From Paraburkholderia dilworthii (GTDB taxonomy: Bacteria; Pseudomonadota; Gammaproteobacteria; Burkholderiales; Burkholderiaceae), in NCBI RefSeq assembly GCF_000472525.1, contig NZ_AWZT01000003.1, positions 202,263 through 266,262 on the forward strand: DNA of 64,000 bases, given 5' to 3'. This document shows positions 29,377-37,443 of this stretch, piece after piece. The position numbers were made by a program, and so were the translations under genes. Under the pieces are notes generated by a model. The model searched no databases, was not told the DNA's origin, and worked only from the letters and a program-made list of their open reading frames with translations. The stretch's first letter is position 1, and each line of letters starts with the position of its first letter.

Positions 29377-30515
29377 TCCGACTTCTCCAGTATTGCGACC
29401 GCGTTGACACCGCCGAAGCCGAACGCGTCCACTTGCGCAATGCGCGCCTCGGGCAGCGTTCGCGCTTCGCCGTGAATAATGTCGAGGTCCGCGGCTTCTT
29501 CCATCGGATGCGAAAACCGCGCGGTGGGCGGCACCTGCCCCGTGCGCAGCGACTCAATCGCGGTGACCACACCGATCAAGCCCGATGCGCCAGAGGTGTG
29601 GCCGGTCATCGACTTGATAGCTGACAGCGGCGTGGCGCGTAATTGCGCGTCCCCCAAGGCGGCGCGCAGGGCGACCGCTTCAGTCTTGTCGTTGAGCGAA
29701 GTGCCGGTGCCGTGCGCCATGATGAAATGCACATCGGCCGCACCGATGCCGGCGCGCTCGTAGGCGTTCCCGACAGCGCGGCTGATGCCGTCGACGTCAG
29801 GCGCCGTCTCGTGATTGGCGTCGCAACTCGTGCCGACGCCGGCGAGCACTGCTAGTGCGCGCGCGCCGCGAGCGGCCGCATGCGCAGGCGTTTCCAGCAC
29901 CACGGCGGCCGCTCCGTCGCCCATCAGCACGCCTTTGCGGTCACGGTCGAACGGGCGCACTTCGTCCGGATGAAGTGGATTTACGCGGTCGAGCAGGCCG
30001 AACATGCTCTCGGTGATCGTGTCGCAGCCCGCGACGATCAGACAGTCGTAAGCGTTGTCGCGGATGAAGTCTTCCGCGAGCGCCAGCGTGAAGTTCGACG
30101 CGGCACACGCGTTGCACACGGTGATCACGGGCAAGGCGATGCCTAGCGCGCTGTTGAGTGCGTTTTCGAAATGCAGTTGGTCGACAGTCATGGACCGGCC
30201 CTCGGTCCACGATAGTTCGAGTGAGCGCAGTTCGCGCAGACCGGTACCCACCAGCACCGCGCACCGCCCGGGTTCCGGAATGAGTGCCGCGTCCGCAATG
30301 GCATCGGCCACCGCCTTGGCGAGTAGTTCGCTTGCGCGCAGCGTTCGATCCGGGCCATCCGCGATTTCGTAGGCAAACCTGACGTTGAAATGCTCTGCCG
30401 GGAAGAATTGCAGCGGTTTGCGGCCCGAGATGCCGGCGCAGAACGACGCGAAACTGCTGGCTTTGTCCAGTCCCACGCAAGTCGTCATGGCGGACCCGGT
30501 AATCGTCAGTTTCAT
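29373..30515 (-). CDS. 3-oxoacyl-ACP synthase II-type ketosynthase (KS 3)
   Basis: A 380-residue KAS II enzyme with an intact Cys-His-His triad: Cys137 in CNACAASN, His268 in AHGTGTSLND and His306 in KSMTGHTSGA. FGFGGVNAVAIL is the conserved C-terminal end. It should extend ACP-bound chains by two carbons using malonyl-ACP. The ATG follows AAGGATTCC, 13 bp after the end of the preceding KS-like gene. It is one of three active KS genes in this operon. Confidence 0.88.
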   Translation of the reverse strand: MKLTITGSAMTTCVGLDKASSFASFCAGISGRKPLQFFPAEHFNVRFAYEIADGPDRTLRASELLAKAVADAIADAALIPEPGRCAVLVGTGLRELRSLELSWTEGRSMTVDQLHFENALNSALGIALPVITVCNACAASNFTLALAEDFIRDNAYDCLIVAGCDTITESMFGLLDRVNPLHPDEVRPFDRDRKGVLMGDGAAAVVLETPAHAAARGARALAVLAGVGTSCDANHETAPDVDGISRAVGNAYERAGIGAADVHFIMAHGTGTSLNDKTEAVALRAALGDAQLRATPLSAIKSMTGHTSGASGLIGVVTAIESLRTGQVPPTARFSHPMEEAADLDIIHGEARTLPEARIAQVDAFGFGGVNAVAILEKSE

Positions 30516-30528
30516 GTTGGAATCCTTA

Positions 30529-31653
30529 TCAATGGGCCGCCGTGCGGACGATCAGGCAACCGGCATGTCCGTCCTCACTGGTGGCGAGGACGAGACCATG
30601 TGTCTGCTTGCCCGCGTCTTCCGCCTGCCCGAGCAGCCAGCCCACCGCGAGCGAAAAAGTGGCGCTATAGGTGTCGCCGAACTGCTCGACGAGATTGCCG
30701 CTGTCGGCCGCCAACTGGCTGCCGAACACATGCGTCGCGGCCAGCATTTCGAGTTCGCCGTTGCCGACGTCGGAGCTTGCGCACAGCACAGACCGGTCGA
30801 TCTCGCGGGCCTCGATGCCCGCCTGCGCCAGCGCGTCGCCGATGCAAGCCTGAATGCCCTCGACAGCCGTGGCCCGCGCCGCAAGGGGATCGAAATAGCG
30901 GCCGTACTGCAGCGCCAGAATGTCGGAGACCGAACCGGAAACGGTGGAGGCGAGCGTTTGCGTCACGGTAGGGCCGGCCAGCGCGAACATGCTGCAACCC
31001 TCGCCGAGCGGCACGTCGCGCCGGCAGCCGTGAGCGATCAACTGGCGGTGTGCCCACGCGCTTTGCGGGCAAAGCTCTTCGACGCTGCCGGTAATCAGCA
31101 TGTCGACGTAGCCGCGTCTTAACATCTGCGACGCGTACTTGAACGCCAGCAGCCCGGAGAGACGCCCGCCCGAAATCGTCGCGTTGACCGACTGCGCCTT
31201 GAAGCGGATGCCGCATTGCCCGGCTGCGCAATTCATCACGGTGTTCGGGAAGAGTGCTGGATTGACCAGAAACGGACGCGGCTGAATCAGCGATTCGCGC
31301 GTGAAATCGCTCGTGCTGCGAATGCTGCCCGTACTGGTGCCGACGACGAACCCCGTCCGGTCGAGCGGCACGCCGTCGGGGCGCCCCATTCGCTGGTGAA
31401 GCAGCGTCGCCGTGCTCAACGTAAGGGCTGTCGTGCGGTCAAGGGTGCGGATGCCCTTCGTCCCCAGGATCGCCGGCGCGTCGAAATAAGTGGGGCGATA
31501 CTGGATGTCGGTGGGGAAATCGAGCGCCGCCAGCTCCGGTGAAAGCCCTTGGGGTGCGGCTGTCGCGTCGCCTGTCGCGCGAAACGCGCTTGAACCCGTG
31601 CCAACGGGAGATAGAGCTTCCCAACTGGCAATCTGAATCCCTAGGCGGTTCAT
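30529..31653 (-). CDS. KS-like chain-length-factor candidate, partner of the ketosynthase at 31650
   Basis: A 374-residue KS-like protein. By eye alignment with its partner, the catalytic Cys position is Arg (ISGGRLSGLLAF), the first His motif is replaced by CASSDVGNGE, and the GHT motif by FGDTYSAT. The thiolase fold is otherwise recognisable (VVGTSTGSIRSTSDF near residue 103). Its ATG overlaps the KS stop (ATGA at 31653-31650). It cannot condense by itself, so a chain-length or scaffold role in a heterodimer is inferred. Confidence 0.75.
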   Translation of the reverse strand: MNRLGIQIASWEALSPVGTGSSAFRATGDATAAPQGLSPELAALDFPTDIQYRPTYFDAPAILGTKGIRTLDRTTALTLSTATLLHQRMGRPDGVPLDRTGFVVGTSTGSIRSTSDFTRESLIQPRPFLVNPALFPNTVMNCAAGQCGIRFKAQSVNATISGGRLSGLLAFKYASQMLRRGYVDMLITGSVEELCPQSAWAHRQLIAHGCRRDVPLGEGCSMFALAGPTVTQTLASTVSGSVSDILALQYGRYFDPLAARATAVEGIQACIGDALAQAGIEAREIDRSVLCASSDVGNGELEMLAATHVFGSQLAADSGNLVEQFGDTYSATFSLAVGWLLGQAEDAGKQTHGLVLATSEDGHAGCLIVRTAAH

Positions 31654-32867
31654 GATTGAGTACCCTCGTCGTAGCGTGAGTAAATGGTGATTGCGTTGTT
31701 GCCGCCGAATGCGAAGCCGTTGTTCTGCACGACCCGAAGACGCGCGGCGCGTGAACGGTTCGGAACACAGTCGACGTTGCAGCCGGGATCGGTTTCCCGA
31801 TGATTGATCGTGGGAGGAATGAAGCCTTCCTTGATCGCGACAGCGCAGGCGATGCTCGCAAGTGCGCTGGCCGCGCCCATCGTGTGTCCGATCATCGATT
31901 TGATCGATGAAACCGGCGGCATCGTGTCCTTGAACACTTCGTGAATCGCGCCGGCCTCCGTTACGTCGTTTGCTACCGTTCCGGTGCCGTGCGCGCATAC
32001 ATAGTCGATGTCTTGTGGCTTGACCCCCGCATTGCGATGGGCGATCTGCATGCAGCGCGCGATGCTGGCGCGATTCGGCGCGACCATGTGATCGGCATCG
32101 CAGTTCACGCCGTAGCCGAGAACTTCGGCATAGATAAACGCCCCTCGCGCAAGTGCGCTGTCAAGCGACTCGATGAGCAGTACGCCGGCACCTTCGCCTG
32201 TCAGGATGCCCTTGCGATGCGCGTCGAACGGCTGACACACTTCCGGCGCGATGGTGCCGAGCCGGTAGAAGCCCGCAAACGTCTTGCGGCAGATCGAATC
32301 GGCGCCGCCACATAGCATGAAGTCGGTGTCGCCGAGCACAATGCTGTCGTACGCATAGCCAATCGCGTAGTTGCCCGCCGAGCACGCGGTGGGGATCGTG
32401 ACGGCTCCGCCGCGCAGCGCGAGCTCCTGCGCGACGGAAAACGACAGGCGATGCGACGGGACCTGACGAACCAGCTCGAAGTCGATTGACGGATAGCCCG
32501 AACGCACGGCCTGTTCCGTCAGCCTGTCGATAACCTGCGACTCGCCGTCCGTGGTGCCGATCGACACGCCGCAGCGAGTGCCGGACAACTGCTCCGGATC
32601 GATCCGCGCGTCCTCGACGGCCATGCGCGCGGCAGCGACCGCAAATTGCGCGCTGCGGCCGAGGAGCGCGGGCGAGACGTTACGGACCCAGCGGCCCGCA
32701 TCGAAGCCGCGCACTTCACAGCCCTTGCTGGTCGCAAATCCGGCCGTATCGAACGACTGAATTTCCGATACGCCCGAAACGCCGCTGCGCAGGGCCTCGG
32801 TGAACGGCTTGACACCAATGCCTATGCTGCTGACTGCACCGATGCCGGTTATGACAACTCGCCGCAT
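31650..32867 (-). CDS. 3-oxoacyl-ACP synthase II-type ketosynthase (KS 2)
   Basis: A 405-residue, full-length KAS II of FabF type. The N-terminus RRVVITGIGAVSSIGIG is canonical, and the triad is Cys162 in TACSAGNYAIG, His293 in AHGTGTVAND and His328 in KSMIGHTMGA. Of the three KS proteins it is the closest to housekeeping FabF. AGGAGA precedes the ATG, 33 bp after the ACP gene. It should be the ketosynthase half of a KS-CLF pair with the gene at 30529. Confidence 0.9.
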   Translation of the reverse strand: MRRVVITGIGAVSSIGIGVKPFTEALRSGVSGVSEIQSFDTAGFATSKGCEVRGFDAGRWVRNVSPALLGRSAQFAVAAARMAVEDARIDPEQLSGTRCGVSIGTTDGESQVIDRLTEQAVRSGYPSIDFELVRQVPSHRLSFSVAQELALRGGAVTIPTACSAGNYAIGYAYDSIVLGDTDFMLCGGADSICRKTFAGFYRLGTIAPEVCQPFDAHRKGILTGEGAGVLLIESLDSALARGAFIYAEVLGYGVNCDADHMVAPNRASIARCMQIAHRNAGVKPQDIDYVCAHGTGTVANDVTEAGAIHEVFKDTMPPVSSIKSMIGHTMGAASALASIACAVAIKEGFIPPTINHRETDPGCNVDCVPNRSRAARLRVVQNNGFAFGGNNAITIYSRYDEGTQS

Positions 32868-32900
32868 GCCTGTTCTCCTAAACGTCCAGTAGATGGGGAC

Positions 32901-33164
32901 TCAGTCTTTCCAGTTGGCCGCTTCCCGCACGACGTCGTACACGCCTTCCAGGTTCACCATGCGCGTGAGCGCCGACTGCTGGATTTCGACTCCAAAGGTC
33001 TTTTCCAGGCTCGCGAGGATTTCGATGGCACGCAAGGAGTCCGCGCCGTGATCCTCTTTGAACAGGCTCGTCGGGCTCATTTCGGACGGCTCGATTTCGA
33101 GGATTTCGGAAACGACGTCTTTGATTTTTTCCAGACGCTCCGAGTGATTCAGTGTGGCGTTCAT
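32901..33164 (-). CDS. Acyl carrier protein
   Basis: An 87-residue ACP with the phosphopantetheine site Ser43 in GADSLRAIEIL, a variant of the usual DSLD/DSLE. Helix 1 (SERLEKIKDVVSEILEI) and the acidic residues around the site are typical. AAGGAG lies just before the ATG. It is the only carrier protein in the 16-kb operon, so all three KS pairs presumably share it. No phosphopantetheinyl transferase gene is in the window. Confidence 0.92.
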   Translation of the reverse strand: MNATLNHSERLEKIKDVVSEILEIEPSEMSPTSLFKEDHGADSLRAIEILASLEKTFGVEIQQSALTRMVNLEGVYDVVREAANWKD

Positions 33165-33181
33165 GACTTACTCCTTTGATT

Positions 33182-34138
33182 TCAGATTGATGGCGCTATG
33201 GACAAAGCGACATAGCGGCCGCGGTAAATGGCGAGCAACACGATATGGTTGCTGCCGGTGAAACTGGGAACGGCGGCGAGCAGCGGTGCAACCGCGCCTT
33301 CGTCGTCGAGCGGCAAGTCGTTCGGCGTGACGCTGAGGCCGGCGCACGCTGCCTGCCGCCTCCATGCCTGTGCGGTGTTTTCGCCGTGTGCGGAGCGGTC
33401 GCGGATCGCAACGATTTCTGGCGCAGCCGCCGCGCGTTGCGCTGCTGCGCGAAGGAACCTCGCCGCATCCTTTTGCAGAGGACGGGTCGAGCCATCGGCA
33501 TGGTGTCCGCAGTGAAAATCCAGGATGGCCCGGCCCGATCTGCCTGGCTGACGTTGCAGGCAGACGCAGACGGCCCCCGGCGTGATCGGCGTGGTGTCGT
33601 GCGGCAGGGCTTCCTCTGCCCCGATTGCGAGCAGCGTGTCGGCTTTGCCCGCACGCAGGGCGAGAGCTCCGATCGCCAGACTTTCAAGTCCCGCCAGAAA
33701 CGGCGAGGTCGATGTCGTGGCGAATGCACGCGCGCGGCTTTCGATCGATACGTAAGCGGACGCGATGTTGGCGGATACGTTCGGCGCCGAGATGGCATTG
33801 ATCGTGCGGACACCGTGAGCCAGCACCTCGCGGTCGAGTCGATCGCGCACGGCGTAATCGGCCACCGTGGTCCCGATGATCACGCCGCGGCTCGTCTCGT
33901 CGAGCTCATGCCAGGCGAGATTTGCACCGTTGGCGAGACACAATCGCGCAGCCGCCACGCTGAAGCGTGACGTGTCGTTGAAGTAGCGGTGTTTCACGCC
34001 GGCGAGATGCGCCTGCGCGTCGACAGGCGCATTGTGGTCGATGCCCGACAAAGACATGCTCCACGGCGTTGTGCCGTCCCAGCACGAAGCGATACCGGGG
34101 GCGAGCACGGATAGCGCGCCAACGTAGATCGAGCTCAT
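33182..34138 (-). CDS. Short KS-like chain-length-factor candidate, partner of the ketosynthase at 34135
   Basis: A 318-residue protein with the N-terminal half of a KAS fold (GVIIGTTVADYAVRDRLDRE and NVSANIASAYVSI). The catalytic Cys position appears to be Phe (SPFLAGLESLAIGA), and both His motifs are missing, as is much of the usual C-terminal half. It starts with an ATGA overlap on the KS stop. It is the shortest and most degenerate of the three partners. It could be a chain-length factor, or a decaying gene that keeps an open frame. Confidence 0.7.
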   Translation of the reverse strand: MSSIYVGALSVLAPGIASCWDGTTPWSMSLSGIDHNAPVDAQAHLAGVKHRYFNDTSRFSVAAARLCLANGANLAWHELDETSRGVIIGTTVADYAVRDRLDREVLAHGVRTINAISAPNVSANIASAYVSIESRARAFATTSTSPFLAGLESLAIGALALRAGKADTLLAIGAEEALPHDTTPITPGAVCVCLQRQPGRSGRAILDFHCGHHADGSTRPLQKDAARFLRAAAQRAAAAPEIVAIRDRSAHGENTAQAWRRQAACAGLSVTPNDLPLDDEGAVAPLLAAVPSFTGSNHIVLLAIYRGRYVALSIAPSI

Positions 34139-35358
34139 GCCGCCGGCTCCAGGATGACGGACGTGTTGCTGCCGCCGAACGCATAAGCGTTGATGAGGGC
34201 GTCCATGCCCGCGCGATGGTGTGTACTCGATGTATCCGGAAAGCGGATCGGAATCGCCGGGTCGGGTACTTCGATATGGCGCACCGCGGGCGTCTCGGCC
34301 GACGACATGGCCATCGCCGCGGCAAGCACGGCAAAGCAGCCGGAAGCGCCGGCAGTGTGGCCGATATGCGCCTTTATCGGCAGCACGATGAGCTTGCCGC
34401 TCGCGCAGTCGAACTTGTCTGCGAGCAGGCGTCCTTCCATCAGGTCGTTGGCGGGCGTCCCGGTGCCGTGCGGCAGGATCAGCCGGATGCGATCGGCGCC
34501 GAGAGCCGCTGAGTCGAGCGCACGTTCGATCGCGGCACGCACGTCACGCGAGTCCGGACCCGGCGACGTGGGGTGATAGGCGTCGCAACTGAGGCCGTAT
34601 GCCCGCACGTGGCAATAGGACTGTGCGACGCGTTGCGCGAGCGTCGGCGAGACCAGCAGCATCGCGACCGCACCTTCTCCGAATAGCGTGCCTTGGCGCT
34701 GGGCGTCGAACGGACGGCAGCGTTGCGGGTCGAGCGCGGTCATGCGATGGAACGCCGTCTGGGTGACTCGGGAAAGCACGTCGGCGCCCACGACGCACAT
34801 CGCATCGGCCATGCCGCTCGCGATGAATTCCGCTGCCAGTGTCAACGCGTAGAGGCCAGCCGAGCACGCGTTGGACACGGCCATAACCGGGCCGGAAAAC
34901 GAATGGGGCGACGCGGCGGTCACCGTGTCGATGGTGCGATAGCCGTGATCGTCGGCAAAGTGCGTCGGGTGGCCGCCATGCCGACGACGCTCGGTCGTTT
35001 CCGTGTCTCCGGCTGCCGTGCCCAATATCAGGCCGAGCGTGGCCGTTGCGGCGATTTCGCCGCACCATCCTGCGTCGCGCAGCGATTCGTCGACAGCCGC
35101 GGCGACCATCCGGTCGAAGCGGCTCGGCGATGCGTCGCCGCTGTACCCGTTCGGCACGCCGGTCGCCGGGTAAGCGTGGCGCGGCGTATCGTCGATATCG
35201 GAAAGACCCCGTATCGCCGCGGGGACGGGCTGCCCGGGCGGTGCGAACAGTCCTCGCCAGAAGTTGACCGCGCCTTCGCCAAGCAGCGACACGGCGCCCA
35301 CGCCGGCAATCGTCGCGAGCGGGGCCGAACGGTCGCCGCAATTCGAGGTATCAGGCAT
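34135..35358 (-). CDS. 3-oxoacyl-ACP synthase II-type ketosynthase (KS 1)
   Basis: A 407-residue KAS II enzyme with Cys165 in SNACSAGLYAL, His297 in PHGTGTPAND and His334 in AHIGHTAGASG, and the C-terminal YAFGGSNTSVIL. The N-terminus is a little divergent (TIAGVGAVSLLGEGAV). Its start overlaps the end of the preceding hotdog gene by 8 bp. It is the first KS transcribed in the operon. Confidence 0.88.
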   Translation of the reverse strand: MPDTSNCGDRSAPLATIAGVGAVSLLGEGAVNFWRGLFAPPGQPVPAAIRGLSDIDDTPRHAYPATGVPNGYSGDASPSRFDRMVAAAVDESLRDAGWCGEIAATATLGLILGTAAGDTETTERRRHGGHPTHFADDHGYRTIDTVTAASPHSFSGPVMAVSNACSAGLYALTLAAEFIASGMADAMCVVGADVLSRVTQTAFHRMTALDPQRCRPFDAQRQGTLFGEGAVAMLLVSPTLAQRVAQSYCHVRAYGLSCDAYHPTSPGPDSRDVRAAIERALDSAALGADRIRLILPHGTGTPANDLMEGRLLADKFDCASGKLIVLPIKAHIGHTAGASGCFAVLAAAMAMSSAETPAVRHIEVPDPAIPIRFPDTSSTHHRAGMDALINAYAFGGSNTSVILEPAA

Positions 35359-35842
35359 CGCCGGCTCCTCCTGCGAAGGCCGTGACGGGGACGCGGAAAA
35401 CCTTCACACCGCGGTAAGTCGCAATCAGCCTGTCTGCGGCCCATGTCGTGCCGCTGAGCTGGGCCATTCGCGGCGATGCGAAATCGATCTGGATTTCGTG
35501 CTTCAGACGGTCTCCCGGATACGCGTTGTCTGCAATTTCGATATCGGCAAATTCGCCGAATACGACGATAGAACGCTGCGAATCCTGTTCGAGAATTCCG
35601 CGCTGCGCGAGAAGCATCCCGGCGCCTTGGCCGAACGACTCGGCCAGTAGCGCGAGCGGGTAGGCAAGCGCATTGCGTGCCGCGGGTTGTGCGATCTGCC
35701 GGTAGCACGGCTCGTTCAGCGTGATGTTCTTGAATGCGACGCAGCGGTTCTCATCGGCCGGCATCTCCATGTAGTCCACGAGAAGCATGGGGTAGCGCTG
35801 CGGCATGAGGCGCAGGATCTCCAGGGAGTCGAATGTATTCAT
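35351..35842 (-). CDS. FabZ-like hotdog protein lacking the catalytic His
   Basis: A 163-residue hotdog protein that begins like FabZ (LRLMPQRYPMLLVDYMEM, then NITLNEPCYRQ). The GHFP segment with the catalytic His is replaced by AQPAARNALAYP, while the Glu in LLAESFGQGAG is kept. It closely parallels the second domain of the fused dehydratase at 23578. Its ATG overlaps the stop of the active hotdog gene at 35839 (ATGA), so the two probably form a heteromeric dehydratase in which this is the non-catalytic or substrate-binding half. Confidence 0.75.
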   Translation of the reverse strand: MNTFDSLEILRLMPQRYPMLLVDYMEMPADENRCVAFKNITLNEPCYRQIAQPAARNALAYPLALLAESFGQGAGMLLAQRGILEQDSQRSIVVFGEFADIEIADNAYPGDRLKHEIQIDFASPRMAQLSGTTWAADRLIATYRGVKVFRVPVTAFAGGAGDA

Positions 35843-36255
35843 GAGCGTGGCCCTGCAGTCATGACCAGGGTGCCTTTGGCGACGTTGCTGCCCGCACTGT
35901 CGAACGCAGCCCGAATGCGCACGAGGCCCGAAGCCGCGAGCGGCTGACCGGCGATATGCAATGTCAGACCGCATCTATCGCCAGGCACGATGGCTTTAGC
36001 GAAGCGGAACCGCTCGACGCGGACAAGGCGGCAACCGGAACTGCCGCTTTGCTCCAGCGCGAATTGGGCGGCGCGCTCGGCCATCTCCATCAGGAACACG
36101 CCAGGCAGCAGCGATTGCTGCGGGAAATGTCCGTCGAACACCGGGTCGCCTTTCGCAAACAGCCATTCGAAATGCCACGACGACTCGGACACGGTCGACC
36201 ATGTTTCGGAAGTGCGCAAGGAACTGGCGGCTGAATTCAGGCAATGCATTTGCAT
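35839..36255 (-). CDS. FabA/FabZ-like 3-hydroxyacyl-ACP dehydratase subunit
   Basis: A 138-residue single hotdog protein with the catalytic pattern DPVFDGHFPQQSLLPGVFLMEMAE: His43 and Glu57 match the FabZ His/Glu pair. It matches the first domain of the fused dehydratase at 23578. It should dehydrate the 3-hydroxy intermediate made by the ketoreductase encoded 12 bp upstream, possibly as a complex with the coupled hotdog protein downstream. Confidence 0.82.
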   Translation of the reverse strand: MQMHCLNSAASSLRTSETWSTVSESSWHFEWLFAKGDPVFDGHFPQQSLLPGVFLMEMAERAAQFALEQSGSSGCRLVRVERFRFAKAIVPGDRCGLTLHIAGQPLAASGLVRIRAAFDSAGSNVAKGTLVMTAGPRS

Positions 36256-36267
36256 GAGCGGTAGCCC

Positions 36268-37023
36268 TTAAATGACCATGCCGCCGTCTACCTGGAACAC
36301 CTGCCCGGTGATATAGGTGCCCTCGTCCGAGAGAAGAAAACGGACCATTGCCGCGACTTCCTGTGGTGTCCCGAAGCGTCCCATCGGAATGCGTTTGCAT
36401 GCCTCGGTCACGGCTTTTTCGCTGAGCGCGGCCGTCATATCAGAGCGGATGAAACCGGGTGCCACGGCGTTGACACGAACACCGTAGGCAGCGATTTCCT
36501 TCGCGAGTGCGCGAGTGAAGCCGATCATGCCGGCCTTCGATGCCGAATAATTGGTTTGTGTCGCGTTGCCGTAGACGCCCGCAATCGACGAGACGTTGAC
36601 GATGCTCCCCGCCTTGCGCTTCACGAAGTGGAAAGCCGCCAGCCTGCTCAGGTTGAACACGCTGGTCAGGTTCGTGTCGAGCACCTCGGCCCACGCCTCG
36701 TCTCGCATGGCGAGCAGCGGAGCGTCGCGCGTGACGCCGGCGTTGTTGACGAGCGCATCCACGCGCCCGAAACGCGTGAGTACGGCATTGAAGAAGGTTC
36801 CGCACGCCTGAGCTTGCGCGACGTCGCACTGTACGGCGAGCGCCGGCACGTTCATCTCGTCCAGCATCTGCCGCGTGACGTGGGATTCAGGCCGCTCCGT
36901 CTGATAACAGTACGCGATGCTGTAACCGGCGGCTGCGAGCGCGAGGCAGATAGCCTGGCCGATGCCGCGGGAACCGCCGCTAATCAGGGCGACGGGACGT
37001 TCGGCTTGCGAAGATATTTGCAT
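36268..37023 (-). CDS. 3-oxoacyl-ACP reductase (FabG family)
   Basis: A short-chain dehydrogenase that reduces the 3-oxo group of ACP-bound chains with NADPH. From ATG 37023 it is 251 residues, the normal FabG length. The nucleotide loop is SGGSRGIGQA at 15-24, NNAG is at 93-96, and the catalytic Ser146, Tyr159 and Lys163 are in place (NYSASKAG); the C-terminus QVFQVDGGMVI is canonical. No clear ribosome-binding site lies before this ATG. The frame is open without a stop up to 37443, so the protein may instead be made as a 391-residue fusion with the domain described in the next entry. It is the only ketoreductase in the operon. Confidence 0.9.
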   Translation of the reverse strand: MQISSQAERPVALISGGSRGIGQAICLALAAAGYSIAYCYQTERPESHVTRQMLDEMNVPALAVQCDVAQAQACGTFFNAVLTRFGRVDALVNNAGVTRDAPLLAMRDEAWAEVLDTNLTSVFNLSRLAAFHFVKRKAGSIVNVSSIAGVYGNATQTNYSASKAGMIGFTRALAKEIAAYGVRVNAVAPGFIRSDMTAALSEKAVTEACKRIPMGRFGTPQEVAAMVRFLLSDEGTYITGQVFQVDGGMVI

Positions 37024-37443
37024 GGAGATGTCAGAAAGATGGGGTTCTACGCGCGAATGCGGCGTGGTATGAATGGCGGTCGCCTCCTGTGAGGCGCCTC
37101 TGCGACGCGTATCGGCTAAATGACTCCAATCGATTCCCTGGAAAACGTCGTGTGAAACAAGGCCATGATCGTGAATACGATCAAATACGCCGGTGTTCAT
37201 CCACTCCGTAAACCGGCGATGCGCGGTGCTGCTCGAGCAAAGATTGGTAAAAGAAAGAGCATTCCAATAACAGCCCGTACGAAGCACTAACAGCACCGCG
37301 TCCATTACGACCCGATCGTTTAGCCGCGGCCGATGACAACCAAGGGGATGCGCAACATGGGTTGTCGTGCACAGGCATTCTTTGATCAGATGCCAGAGTT
37401 CATCGTTAATGCGGTTTCCATCGTCGTTTATCAGGTAACTCAT
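37024..37443 (-). CDS. Transposase N-terminal (DUF4096, IS5/IS402-type) domain, in frame with the reductase
   Basis: From ATG 37443 (with AAGGAAC 12 bp upstream) 140 codons read straight into fabG. Residues 8-105 follow the DUF4096 pattern found at the N-terminus of IS5/IS402 transposases: NDELWHLIKECL, then HRPRLNDRVVMDAVLLVLRTGCYW, then TAHRRFTEWMNTGVFDRI. No DDE nuclease domain follows, and I see no terminal repeats, so this is not an intact insertion sequence. A hairpin hides an AGGAGG near 37085-37098 (CGCCTC/GAGGCG). It may be a DNA-binding leader protein, a genuine fusion, or a transposase scrap. The stretch is less GC-rich than the operon body. Confidence 0.55.

Noticed and set aside
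37024-37443. An intact insertion sequence upstream of fabG
   Set aside because: Only the N-terminal transposase domain is present. No DDE domain, terminal inverted repeats or target duplications were found.
21042-37443. A classical aryl polyene (xanthomonadin-type) cluster
   Set aside because: The ammonia-lyase, AMP ligase, glycosyl/acyltransferase, LolA-like and MMPL genes expected of those clusters are missing, and the DsrE-like, HCCA-isomerase-like and third KS pair genes are extra.
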